Source of the DNA: Pirellulales bacterium
GTDB taxonomy: Bacteria; Planctomycetota; Planctomycetia; Pirellulales; PALSA-1355
Assembly: GCA_022844125.1 (NCBI GenBank)
Contig: JALHMI010000012.1
Coordinates: 1 to 64,000, forward strand
DNA: 64,000 bases
Direction: 5' to 3'
Part shown: piece by piece, positions 48,389 through 57,996 of the stretch
How the letters are laid out: each line of letters opens with the position of its first letter
Position numbering within the stretch: position 1 is the first letter of the stretch
Translations under genes and position numbers: made by a program
The notes under the pieces: model-generated
What the model was told of the DNA's origin: nothing
Seen by the model: only the letters and a program-made list of their open reading frames with translations
Database searches by the model: none

Positions 48389-50533
48389 ATGAACGACACG
48401 ATTCCCATCCTGCTGGTCCTGATACCGGGGTTGCCGCTGCTGGCGACAATCGTCACGGCGATCTTTGGCCGCTACGTGCTCAAGGAAAACAGTCATCTGC
48501 CGGTGGTGGTGGCGCTGGTCGGGTCGTTCGTATGCAGCGCGATGCTCCTGGCGGAAGTGAAGCTGGGTATCGCCGAATCGTCGAAAGAGGGTTCGCCGAC
48601 CGCAAACAGCATCGGCTGGGAAGTGACGTCGAACCTGTGGACCTGGGTGCAGGTTGAGGACGCGATCACGACCAGCGACGTCTCTCACGCCGCGGCGGCC
48701 GCGCCGGCGCCGGGCGCTGAAGCCACGCCGCTGCCGGCTTCGCTGCCGTTCACGATTGAAATCACGCAGCGGGCTGACACCCTGACGGCGATCATGCTGG
48801 CGATGGTCACGTTCGTGTCGTCGCTGGTGGCAATCTATGCCGGCGGATACATGCACGGCGACCGCGGTTACTGGCGGTTTTTCTGCTACATCGGTTTGTT
48901 TGTGTTCTCGATGACGATGCTGGTCTCGGTCAGCAACTTCGTCCTCTTGTACGTGTTCTGGGAAGCGGTCGGTCTGTGCAGCTACCTGCTGGTGGGTTTC
49001 TGGTATCAGAAGCCCGAGGCGGCCGCGGCCGGCAAGAAGGCATTCCTGGTGAACCGGATTGGCGACTTTGGGTTCGCCCTGGGGCTGTTCCTGATCTGGA
49101 CGACCTATGGCACGTTGAACTTTCACGATGCCAGTGGCGTGGCCGGCGTGCTGGGTCAGACCCGGCTCGCACAGCCTTCGCTGATCGCAGGCTTCAGCGA
49201 CAGCTATGGCACGATCGCCACGGCGATTTGCCTGCTCTTGATGCTGGGGGCCTGCGGCAAGAGCGCCCAGTTCCCGCTGCACGTCTGGCTGCCGGATGCG
49301 ATGGAAGGCCCCACGCCGGTCAGCGCCCTGATTCACGCGGCGACGATGGTCACGGCCGGAGCCTACATGGTGACGCGGTGCTCGCCGCTGTTCTTCGCCT
49401 CGCCGGACGCCCAGCAAGTGGTGGCGATCATCGGCGGCACGACGGCCGCGATCGGCGGTGTGATCGCGCTCACGCAAACCGATCTCAAACGCGTGCTCGC
49501 CTACTCAACGATCAGCCAACTCGGCTACATGTTCCTGGGCCTGGGCCTGGGCACGATCGCCGGGATCACCTCGGGCATGTTCCACTTGTTCTGCCATGCG
49601 TTTTTCAAGGCTTTGTTGTTCCTGGGCGCCGGTAGCGTGATGCACGCGATGGGCGGGGTCATCGACATGCGCAGGTTCAGCGGCCTGCGAAAGTTGATGC
49701 CGGTCACGAACTGGACGTTCCTGTTTGGCTGCCTGGCACTGGGCGGTGTGATTCCGTTCGCGGGCTTCTGGAGCAAGGACGCAATCATTGCGGCGACGTA
49801 CGAGCGCGGCGTGCTGGAAGGGATCGCCGTCTACAAGGTGTTGTATTGGGTCGCCACGATCGTGGCGTTCCTGACGGCGTTCTACACCTTCCGGGCGTAC
49901 TTCCTGACGTTCTACGGCGAGGAGCGGATTCCGCACGAGGCGGGATCTCATGCTCACGAATCGCCGCCGCAGATGACCTGGCCGCTGCGGATCCTGGCGA
50001 TCTGCTCGCTCGTGGTCGGTGCGTACTTCACCTGGACTGGCGGGTTTGTCGACTTTCTTAGCCAGACGCCGTCGCTGGCATTCGCTCCCCTGGCGGCGAC
50101 GGCCGCGCATGGCGAGCATTCGCATGAAGCGCACCAACTGGTGAGCATCGTAGGCACGGTGATCGCGCTCACGGCGATCGGCCTGGCGGCGTTTTTGTAC
50201 CTGGGCGATCACACGCTGATCGACAAGATCAAGCAACTGTCCGGCCCGCTGTATTATCTCTCGTACGGCAAGCTGTTTTTCGATCCGATTTACTACGCGG
50301 CGTTCGTCTGGCCGTCGCTGCAAGTGGCGAAGCTCAGCTACTGGTTCGATCGCAACGTGATCGACGCTCTGGTGAACTTCGTGGGACGCGTGCCGCCGTG
50401 GCTGGGAGCGCTGCTGCGGCCCCTGCAGAGCGGGCTGGTGCAGTTTTACGGCGTGGCCATGGTGTGGGGCGTGCTGGTGCTGATCGTGACCCTGCTGGTG
50501 TGGCCGGCCCTGGCGGCAACTTTTGGAAACTAA
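48389..50533 (+). CDS. nuoL: NADH-quinone oxidoreductase subunit L
   Basis: FWEAVGLCSYLLVGFWY; LHVWLPDAMEGPTPVSALIHAATMVTAGAY. Confidence 0.97.
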   Translation: MNDTIPILLVLIPGLPLLATIVTAIFGRYVLKENSHLPVVVALVGSFVCSAMLLAEVKLGIAESSKEGSPTANSIGWEVTSNLWTWVQVEDAITTSDVSHAAAAAPAPGAEATPLPASLPFTIEITQRADTLTAIMLAMVTFVSSLVAIYAGGYMHGDRGYWRFFCYIGLFVFSMTMLVSVSNFVLLYVFWEAVGLCSYLLVGFWYQKPEAAAAGKKAFLVNRIGDFGFALGLFLIWTTYGTLNFHDASGVAGVLGQTRLAQPSLIAGFSDSYGTIATAICLLLMLGACGKSAQFPLHVWLPDAMEGPTPVSALIHAATMVTAGAYMVTRCSPLFFASPDAQQVVAIIGGTTAAIGGVIALTQTDLKRVLAYSTISQLGYMFLGLGLGTIAGITSGMFHLFCHAFFKALLFLGAGSVMHAMGGVIDMRRFSGLRKLMPVTNWTFLFGCLALGGVIPFAGFWSKDAIIAATYERGVLEGIAVYKVLYWVATIVAFLTAFYTFRAYFLTFYGEERIPHEAGSHAHESPPQMTWPLRILAICSLVVGAYFTWTGGFVDFLSQTPSLAFAPLAATAAHGEHSHEAHQLVSIVGTVIALTAIGLAAFLYLGDHTLIDKIKQLSGPLYYLSYGKLFFDPIYYAAFVWPSLQVAKLSYWFDRNVIDALVNFVGRVPPWLGALLRPLQSGLVQFYGVAMVWGVLVLIVTLLVWPALAATFGN

Positions 50534-50595
50534 CGCAGGCGAAGTTCCACTCGCGATTACAACGCGGCGAATGACTTAAGCGGAGAACTGGTGCT

Positions 50596-52371
50596 TTGGA
50601 CCCGATGTCGACACTCTTGCTCGTGACGATTCTGCTGCCAACGATCGGCGCCGTGGTCGTGTGCCTGTTGGCCGACCAGGGTGCGAGCGGCGCCCGGCAG
50701 ACGGCCCTCGTTACGTCGATTCTGACGCTGGTGCTGGCGAGCGTGCTGGCGGCGAACTTTGAACCGCCCGCCGATCCGGCGGCTCCGTTTGCCGCTTCCG
50801 CGATGGAGTGGCTGGGGCCGTCGTCGCACATCAACGTGGAATTCAGCCTGGGGCTCGATGGCCTGAGCATCTGGATGTTCGCGCTCTCGGCGCTGCTATT
50901 GTTCACGTGCGTGCTCGTGAGCTGGGAAGCGATCACGGATCGGCCGGCCGTGTTCTATAGCCTGCTGCTGCTCCTGGGGAGCGGCATGCTGGGTGTGTTC
51001 GCCGCGCGCGACCTGATCCTGTTCTACATCTTCTTCGAGTTCACGCTGATCCCGCTGTTCTTCCTGATCGGCGTGTGGGGCTCGGAAGACCGGCGCTATG
51101 CGGCCGTGAAGTTCTTCCTGTTCACGCTGGCCGGCAGCTTGCTCACGTTCCTGGGCCTGCTGACGATCGTGCTCTGGAATTACAACCATTCCGACGCCGG
51201 CCAGATGACGTTTTCGATTCACGAACTGACGGCCGGGCTGAACGCGCATCCGCTGGCCCAGCCGTATCAGTTGTGGGTGTTCCTGGCGCTGTTCGCGGGC
51301 TTTGCGATCAAGGTGCCGCTGTTCCCGCTGCACACGTGGCTGCCGCTCGCGCACACGCAAGCCCCCACGGCTGGTAGCGTGCTGCTGGCGGGCGTACTCT
51401 TGAAGATTGGCACCTACGGCTTCGCCCGGTTCAGCATTCCGATGCTGCCCGAGGCCACGGCGATGTGCATTCCGTGGATCCTGGCGCTCTCGGCGGCGGG
51501 GATCATCTACGGGGCGCTCGTGGCCCTGGTGCAGACGGACATGAAGCGGCTGATCGCCTACAGCTCGGTGAGCCACCTGGGCTTTGTGATGCTGGGGCTG
51601 TTCGCCCTCACCTCGCTGGGCGTTGAAGGCGGCGTGCTGCAGATGGTCAATCACGGCCTCTCGACCGGCGGACTGTTCGCCATTGTGGGCATGATCTATG
51701 AACGGTATCACACGCGCGAGATCGCCCAGTTCGGGGGCATCGCGCGGCGGACGCCGATCCTGGCGTTCTTCTTCCTGCTGTTTACGTTTTCGAGCATCGG
51801 CCTGCCGGGCATGAACGGCTTCGTCGGCGAGTTCATGATCCTCGCCGGCATGTTTCAGCGGGCCTGGACCGAAGCGCCCGAAGGCTTCGAGCTGCTGTAC
51901 AAGGTGATTGCCGTGGCCAGCGTGTCGGGCGTCGTGCTCGGGGCGTGGTACATGCTGTACCTGGTGCAGCGGGTGTTTTTTGGTCCGCTGCGCGAGCCGC
52001 CGGTACATGGACATGATGGGCATGGACATGATGAGCACGGCCATGCAGCGCACAGCGATCTCGGACATGACGGGCACGATGATCATGGACATGGCGCGGT
52101 CGACACGATTCCGCCGAGTTCGATTCGCGACCTGTCGTTCCGCGAGATCATGGCCGTGGCGCCTTTGGTGGTGTTTATCTTCTGGATCGGTTTGCATCCC
52201 GAGTTCTTTCTGAGCCGGATGCAAGCGACGCTGGAACCGATGACCCGCAATGCCCAGTTGGCGGTCGAGCGGATGTACGGCGAGCCGGCCGCGATCGCCG
52301 GTGATGCAGATCAAGAACAGGTTGAGCGAGTAAGCCTGCTCGCAGAGGGAGTACCCGCGCGTGACGAGTGA
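50596..52371 (+). CDS. nuoM: NADH-quinone oxidoreductase subunit M with His-rich insertion
   Basis: FPLHTWLPLAHTQAPTAGSVLLAGVLLKIGTYG; GHDGHGHDEHGHAAHSDLGHDGHDDHGHG loop. Confidence 0.96.
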   Translation: MDPMSTLLLVTILLPTIGAVVVCLLADQGASGARQTALVTSILTLVLASVLAANFEPPADPAAPFAASAMEWLGPSSHINVEFSLGLDGLSIWMFALSALLLFTCVLVSWEAITDRPAVFYSLLLLLGSGMLGVFAARDLILFYIFFEFTLIPLFFLIGVWGSEDRRYAAVKFFLFTLAGSLLTFLGLLTIVLWNYNHSDAGQMTFSIHELTAGLNAHPLAQPYQLWVFLALFAGFAIKVPLFPLHTWLPLAHTQAPTAGSVLLAGVLLKIGTYGFARFSIPMLPEATAMCIPWILALSAAGIIYGALVALVQTDMKRLIAYSSVSHLGFVMLGLFALTSLGVEGGVLQMVNHGLSTGGLFAIVGMIYERYHTREIAQFGGIARRTPILAFFFLLFTFSSIGLPGMNGFVGEFMILAGMFQRAWTEAPEGFELLYKVIAVASVSGVVLGAWYMLYLVQRVFFGPLREPPVHGHDGHGHDEHGHAAHSDLGHDGHDDHGHGAVDTIPPSSIRDLSFREIMAVAPLVVFIFWIGLHPEFFLSRMQATLEPMTRNAQLAVERMYGEPAAIAGDADQEQVERVSLLAEGVPARDE

Positions 52372-53977
52372 GACGGCCTATCTGCTGTTGCCGGAAATCA
52401 TCCTGATCCTGGCCGGCACGCTGATCTATTTGGGCGGAGCGTTCGCGCCGGGCAAGTCGGCTTGGGCTGCGCTCGCCGCGCTGGTGATCCTGGCCGCGGG
52501 CGGAGCGCTCGCGCAGCAGGGGACGACCGAGACCGTGCAGAAGGCCCTGGTGACGGGCACGATCAGTGGCCCGCTGACGATTGACTGGTTTTCGGCGGCT
52601 ATTCGCTATGGTGTGCTGGCCGTGGGTTTGGTGTTCGCGCTGGTCGGCTCCCGCTGGGTCGGCGAGGGTGACCAGTCCGAGTTTCAGGGCTCGCTGCTGA
52701 TGATCCTGGCCGGGCTGATGCTCGTGGCCCTGTCGAATGACCTGGTGCTGGTGTTCGTCGGGCTGGAGCTGATTTCGATTCCGACGTACGTGATGTTGTA
52801 CCTGGGCAAGGGGACGAACCTGCTGGAGTCGGGCACGAAGTACTTTTTCCTGAGCCTGCTTTCCAGCGCGTTGATGCTGTACGGGTTCAGCTTCCTGTAC
52901 GGCGTGGCCGGCTCGACGAGCCTGATCGACATTCGCGAGACGTTCGCCAATCCGGATGCCGACGCCGCGCGACTGATGTCATTCGCCCGGCTGGCGCTGA
53001 TCTTGATTTTCGCGGGGCTGGCCTTCCGGCTGACCGCGGTGCCGTTTCACTTTTATGCCCCGGACGTTTATCAGGGCACGAGCAACGCCAACGCGGGCAT
53101 TCTGGCCGTGATCCCCAAGATTGCGGCCCTGGCTGCCATCGTGCGGATCATCTACGCGGGGATGCCGGGCCTGGAACAGATTGGCTGGCAACTGACGCTG
53201 GCCGTGGCGCTGGTCACGATGACGCTGGGCAACTTGCTCGCGCTGTGGCAGACGAACGTGCGGCGGATGATGGCTTATTCTTCGATCGCGCATGCCGGCT
53301 ACATGCTGATCGGGCTCTCGGTAGGATTCGCGGCGGCCGGCGGAGCGGTCGTGGCGGAAGGGTTGGACGGGGTCGGGGCGACGCTGTTCTACCTGCTCGT
53401 GTATGCGGCGGCGACGGCGGGCGTGTTTGCCGCGCTGACGTACTTGAGTGGCGAGCGGCGAATCGTCAGCACGCTGGATGATCTGGCGGGGCTGAGCAGC
53501 TCGCATCCGAAGACCTCCGCCGCGCTCGCGCTGTTCATGTTCTCGCTGGCCGGGCTGCCGCCGCTGGCCGGCTTTTGGGGCAAGTTCACGCTCTTCACCG
53601 GTGCGCTGAGCGTCGATGCCAGAAACCCCGAGTCGGGAAATCTCTGGCCGTGGTTCGTGGCGCTGGCCTTGGTGGGCGTGATCAACGCGGCGATCTCGGG
53701 AGCGTACTACCTGCGGCTGATCGGCGTGATGTACTTCCGTAGCGGAGATGCCGCGCCGGAGGGGCAGGGCGGCGCCGGCGCCGCGCTGGCCACGGCGCTA
53801 TGTGCGCTGGCCGTGATCGGCATCGGGGCGTATCCCGGCCCACTGGTCGAGGCAGGCAAGAAGGCCAGCCGGGCGGCACGGGATGTTTCGCCGGAGATGC
53901 TGGCAGGGGATCGAGTCCCCGCAAATCAGACGGCAGTCGTGAAGCCACTGCCGGGGCTGCAAAAAGCAGAGTTCTAA
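52361..53977 (+). CDS. nuoN: NADH-quinone oxidoreductase subunit N
   Basis: PFHFYAPDVYQGTSNANAGILAVIPKIAA; LFMFSLAGLPPLAGFWGKF. Confidence 0.96.
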   Translation: MTSETAYLLLPEIILILAGTLIYLGGAFAPGKSAWAALAALVILAAGGALAQQGTTETVQKALVTGTISGPLTIDWFSAAIRYGVLAVGLVFALVGSRWVGEGDQSEFQGSLLMILAGLMLVALSNDLVLVFVGLELISIPTYVMLYLGKGTNLLESGTKYFFLSLLSSALMLYGFSFLYGVAGSTSLIDIRETFANPDADAARLMSFARLALILIFAGLAFRLTAVPFHFYAPDVYQGTSNANAGILAVIPKIAALAAIVRIIYAGMPGLEQIGWQLTLAVALVTMTLGNLLALWQTNVRRMMAYSSIAHAGYMLIGLSVGFAAAGGAVVAEGLDGVGATLFYLLVYAAATAGVFAALTYLSGERRIVSTLDDLAGLSSSHPKTSAALALFMFSLAGLPPLAGFWGKFTLFTGALSVDARNPESGNLWPWFVALALVGVINAAISGAYYLRLIGVMYFRSGDAAPEGQGGAGAALATALCALAVIGIGAYPGPLVEAGKKASRAARDVSPEMLAGDRVPANQTAVVKPLPGLQKAEF

Positions 53978-54013
53978 AGGTCGCGGTTTTTTGCGCGGTC
54001 GCGGAGAGGTGGT

Positions 54014-54035
54014 CCAGGGGAAGGTATTCCCCTGG
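54014..54035. repeat. 22-nt palindromic hairpin CCAGGGGAAGGTATTCCCCTGG
   Basis: inverted repeat; family with 5557 and 20025. Confidence 0.75.
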
Positions 54036-54149
54036 CTTTAGGGGCGTGTTTCTACCGCGAGGAGTCGCCCCCGTGCTGGCAGTTTTGTGGTGCGCACTGG
54101 CCTGAGCAAGTATGCTTACGGTAAGGGCGGAGCTACCACGAGAGGCGGC

Positions 54150-55556
54150 ATGTCTTTTACCAACGACGCGGCAGCCGAACTGGCCAGGTTCCTGGACAGC
54201 GGCGCCACTCCCATCTACGTCCTCGACGAGGATCGCCGGATCGTCTTCTGCAACGCGGCTTGCGCTGCGTGGCTGGGCGTGCCGGCCGATGCGCTCATCG
54301 GGCAAAAGTGCAACTATCACACGCCGGCCGATGACGCCCCAGGGGGCGAACTGGCGGCAGTGGCAGCCGGGCTCTGCCCACCGCCACTGGCCTTCGCCGG
54401 GAAGTCACTTTCGGCCAATGTCACTTGCCGGCGGCCGAACGGGCGAGTCAGTCAACGGAGCGGACAGTTCGTGCCGCTCGCCCACGGCGAGGACGAAAGC
54501 TCGCCCGTGGTGGCGATTTTGGAACGAGCGGACTGCCCGGCCGAAGTCGCCAAGGCCGACGGGCCGCTCGACGGCAGTTCGCTGAGCGCGCTGCACGACG
54601 CGGTGCGCCGGTACCGCCAGCAGCAATCGCGGCAGGCGAGCGCCGACCGCTTGATTGGCAATCATCCGAAAATGCTCCGAGCGCGGGCGCAGGTGCAGCT
54701 TGCCGCGCGCGGAGAGACGCACGTCACGATCGTCGGCCCGCAGGGCACCGGCAAGGAGCACGCGGCCAAGGCGATTCACTACGGGCAAGGTGGCCCGGGC
54801 CTGCTCGTGCCGATCGATTGTGCGCTGATGGACACCAACCTGCTGCGAAGCACGCTGCGAACGCTGGTCTCGCGACGGACGCTGCGTCCCGCCCAGAGCA
54901 CGCTGCTGGTGGAACATGCCGAGCGGATGCCGGTCGAAGTGCAGGGCGATCTGCTCTCGATGCTGGGCGATGCTTCACTGGGGATGCGGGTGATCGCGCT
55001 GTGCGAGTCGCCGCTCGACGCGGCGGTGGCGGAGGGTGTTTTCTCGGCGTCGCTGGCCTGCACGTTGGGCACGCTGGTGATCGAACTGCCGCCGCTCGCG
55101 GAGCGGATCGACGATCTTCCGCTGTTGGCCCAGACGATGCTTGAGGACCTGAACGCCACGCACTCGCGGCAGATTGCCGGTTTCTCGGCCGAGGCACTGG
55201 ACCAGCTCGCGGCCTACCCCTGGCCGGGGAACCTGGACGAACTGCAGGTGCTGGTGCGTGAGATGCATGAGAAAGCGGCCGGACCGCGAATCGTGCCGCG
55301 CGACTTGCCACGCACGATCCAGTGGGGCGCCGAGGCCGCCAGTGCTCCGCGCGAGGAGACGATCGTGCTGGAGGAGTTTCTGGCCCGCGTCGAACGCGAA
55401 CTGATCGCCCGGGCGATGCGCAAGGCGAAGGGGAACAAGAGCCGCGCGGCCAAGATGCTGGGGCTGACCCGGCCGCGGCTATATCGGCGGCTGGTGCAGT
55501 TGGGGCTCGAACCGGCGGCGGAGACGAAGGAGCCGAAGGGCCGGGCGGGCGAGTAA
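54150..55556 (+). CDS. PAS-AAA-Fis regulator resembling a sigma54 enhancer-binding protein but degenerate
   Basis: PAS-like IYVLDEDRRIVFCNAACAAWLG; Walker A GPQGTGKEHAAKAIH; C-terminal Fis helix AKGNKSRAAKMLGLTRPRLYRRL; no GAFTGA. Confidence 0.82.
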   Translation: MSFTNDAAAELARFLDSGATPIYVLDEDRRIVFCNAACAAWLGVPADALIGQKCNYHTPADDAPGGELAAVAAGLCPPPLAFAGKSLSANVTCRRPNGRVSQRSGQFVPLAHGEDESSPVVAILERADCPAEVAKADGPLDGSSLSALHDAVRRYRQQQSRQASADRLIGNHPKMLRARAQVQLAARGETHVTIVGPQGTGKEHAAKAIHYGQGGPGLLVPIDCALMDTNLLRSTLRTLVSRRTLRPAQSTLLVEHAERMPVEVQGDLLSMLGDASLGMRVIALCESPLDAAVAEGVFSASLACTLGTLVIELPPLAERIDDLPLLAQTMLEDLNATHSRQIAGFSAEALDQLAAYPWPGNLDELQVLVREMHEKAAGPRIVPRDLPRTIQWGAEAASAPREETIVLEEFLARVERELIARAMRKAKGNKSRAAKMLGLTRPRLYRRLVQLGLEPAAETKEPKGRAGE

Positions 55557-55677
55557 ACTTTATTTCGGCAACGAGCGTACCCGGCGCAGGAATTTGCCGG
55601 ACTTTCAAGGATGCGGCGAGCCCGATTATCGAAATTGAGCGATTGGCCCCTGGTCACTTTTCCGATTGCGACCTACG

Positions 55678-56169
55678 ATGAAATCCGACGTTTTGCCAGC
55701 TTCGCCGTTGAACAAGTCTGCCAGACCGCGCGTGATCGTTTTTGAGCGCTCGGGGCGGTGGGCCGCGGCATTGCGAAGGGTGCTCGCCCGCGAACTTGCG
55801 CTGCGCGAGACCAGGTCGCTGGCCGAGTGTGAAGCGGAACTGCGAGAGGCCCCTGAAAGCTTTCTCGTGGTTGAGCTGACCGCAACCAACCTGGGCGGCG
55901 TGCTCGAATTGCTGACTTGCGTCGGCGCTGAGTACCGCTGGGCTCGGATTGCGGTCGTGGCCGAGCGGTCCGTGGCGGCAGGCGAGTTGACAGCGTGTGA
56001 ATGGACAATGCGAGAAGCGGGGGCGATCCATTTCGTCACCTCTCCGCGGCAGGCCGCGGAACTTGCCAGGCTGGCGGAACGGCACGCGGCGCTGGTTCCC
56101 CGGCCGAAGCGAAGCCTGGCGGTGCAGGTCTGGGACTCGCTCCCCTGGCCGGAAGCGGCGTCGAGCTGA
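55678..56169 (+). CDS. hypothetical protein, possibly a degenerate receiver-like fold
   Basis: RPRVIVFERSGRWAAALRRVLAREL...FLVVELTATNLGGVLELL. Confidence 0.5.
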   Translation: MKSDVLPASPLNKSARPRVIVFERSGRWAAALRRVLARELALRETRSLAECEAELREAPESFLVVELTATNLGGVLELLTCVGAEYRWARIAVVAERSVAAGELTACEWTMREAGAIHFVTSPRQAAELARLAERHAALVPRPKRSLAVQVWDSLPWPEAASS

Positions 56170-56257
56170 AGCTGGCCAGGTAGGTGCCCGCGCTTTCGGC
56201 GAAGTTCGCCTCCGCAGTGAATTGACGACTTTTTTTGAGGGAAGGACTGTTTTTCTG

Positions 56258-57346
56258 ATGGCAGACCACAAGCTCGATCAAGCAGCCGTGAAGTCGGCGC
56301 TGGACAGTTTTCTCGATCCGGAGTCCGGGCGCAGCGTCGCCAGTGGCGGACAGATCGCTGATGTGCAGATCTCGGGAAACCACGTTTCGGTCACGCTCGG
56401 CCTGACGTCGCATTCGGCCATCATCCGCGACGAAACGGCCGCGGCGCTGGCGAACCATTTGCGAAAGAACGTGCCGGGCGTCGAGGACGTCAGCGTTTCG
56501 CTGACCGAGCACCAGCGGCCAGCGCCGAAGATCGGGCAAGTAGGGCTTACTGCCAAGAGCGTCATCGCGGTCGGTTCGGGCAAAGGGGGCGTCGGCAAGA
56601 GCACGATTGCGGCCTCGCTCGCCATTGGACTGGCGCGGGCCGGCAGCAAAGTGGGCCTGATGGACGCGGACGTTTACGGCCCCAGCATTCCGCATCTTCT
56701 GGGCGTGAACCAGCGGCCCGCGATCGAGGACAACCGGATCCAACCGATTGAAGCCTCGGGGTTGAAGGTCATCTCGATGGGATTCCTGGTGCCGCCCGGC
56801 GAGGCCGTGGTCTGGCGCGGGCCGATGCTCCACGGAGCGATCACCCAATTTTTGCGTGACACGGCCTGGGGCGATCTGGATTATTTGATCATCGACATGC
56901 CGCCCGGCACCGGTGACATCGCGCTGACGCTCTCGCAGCTCTTGCCGCTGTCGGGCGCCGTGATCGTGTGCACGCCGCAGGACGTTGCCCTGCTCGACGC
57001 GATCAAGGCCGTGGCAATGTTTCGCAAGGTAAACATTCCGATTCTCGGGATGGTCGAGAACATGAGCGGCTTCATTGCGCCGGAGACGGGCAAGCGGTAC
57101 GACATCTTCGGCGCGGGTGGCGCGCAGAAGAAAGCCGTGGAGCTCGGCATCCCATTCCTGGGCGAAGTGCCGATTCACATCGCGATCCGCGAGCTGGGTG
57201 ACGCGGGCCGGGCGGCGGCCGTGTACGACGATCCGGCGAGCGCCGCACATCTCGAGACGTTATGCCTGAATCTGGTGCGGAACCTGGCCGCGAACAAAGC
57301 GGCGGGGAAGGGGACCGAAGGGGCCTTGCCGGTGCTCAGCCTGTAG
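56258..57346 (+). CDS. Mrp/NBP35 family P-loop ATPase
   Basis: VIAVGSGKGGVGKSTIAASLA; GLMDADVYGPSIPHLLG; DYLIIDMPPGTGD. Confidence 0.96.
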   Translation: MADHKLDQAAVKSALDSFLDPESGRSVASGGQIADVQISGNHVSVTLGLTSHSAIIRDETAAALANHLRKNVPGVEDVSVSLTEHQRPAPKIGQVGLTAKSVIAVGSGKGGVGKSTIAASLAIGLARAGSKVGLMDADVYGPSIPHLLGVNQRPAIEDNRIQPIEASGLKVISMGFLVPPGEAVVWRGPMLHGAITQFLRDTAWGDLDYLIIDMPPGTGDIALTLSQLLPLSGAVIVCTPQDVALLDAIKAVAMFRKVNIPILGMVENMSGFIAPETGKRYDIFGAGGAQKKAVELGIPFLGEVPIHIAIRELGDAGRAAAVYDDPASAAHLETLCLNLVRNLAANKAAGKGTEGALPVLSL

Positions 57347-57451
57347 GGGGCTAACGCATGTAAGGACTTGGGCTTACGGCGACTCCGCAGAGACGCGCCG
57401 TCAGCGATGCCTCCGGGCTAAACATACCGATACGCTGCCCTAGAAAAAGCT

Positions 57452-57495
57452 AGAGCCGCTCGGACCAGTGATGATCCGAGCGGCTCTTTCTCGTT
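57452..57495 (+). terminator. intrinsic terminator after the Mrp gene
   Basis: AGAGCCGCTCGGA-ccagtgatga-TCCGAGCGGCTCT followed by TTCTC. Confidence 0.85.
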
Positions 57496-57555
57496 GTATT
57501 CAGGGCCACTGATTAGAGCAGCGGCTCACGGCAACTGAGTGCCGCGGAAGAAGCG

Positions 57556-57627
57556 CTACTTCTTCTTCTTGGCTGCCTTCTTCTTGGGAGCCTTCTTAGC
57601 AGCAGCTTTCTTCTTCTTCTTGGCCAC
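57556..57627 (-). CDS. 23-aa Lys/Ala-rich peptide (histone H1-tail-like)
   Basis: AGGAGG SD, 7-nt spacer, GTG start; MAKKKKKAAAKKAPKKKAAKKKK*. Confidence 0.6.
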   Translation of the reverse strand: MAKKKKKAAAKKAPKKKAAKKKK

Positions 57628-57996
57628 AGTCCGTCCTCCTAAAAAGTTGTTGGCAAGATCCGTCTCGGTGACCTCCAAGTCACATGATTGCTCCGAGCGA
57701 GTCCTACCTGAACAAAAAACAAAAGCCCTCTCTAGTTCGAAGCAACGAGTGCTTCGCATTCGAGAAAACTTTAACACACCCGAGTTCAGGAAAGATCATT
57801 GAGTTCCATTTGTACACATCCTGCGGAAATGTGCAATACGAATCTTGACACAGAAGCAAAAATTTTTTCGGCGACGCGTCGACCCACCGCGCGGCGCTGA
57901 AAACAGATTTTGTTTCGCGCGCAAGCGCGCTGTGTTCGTTGCTTCGCGCGCGAAGCGCACGACAACTCCAGCGCTCGAACTGCGACTCGCGCGCGG

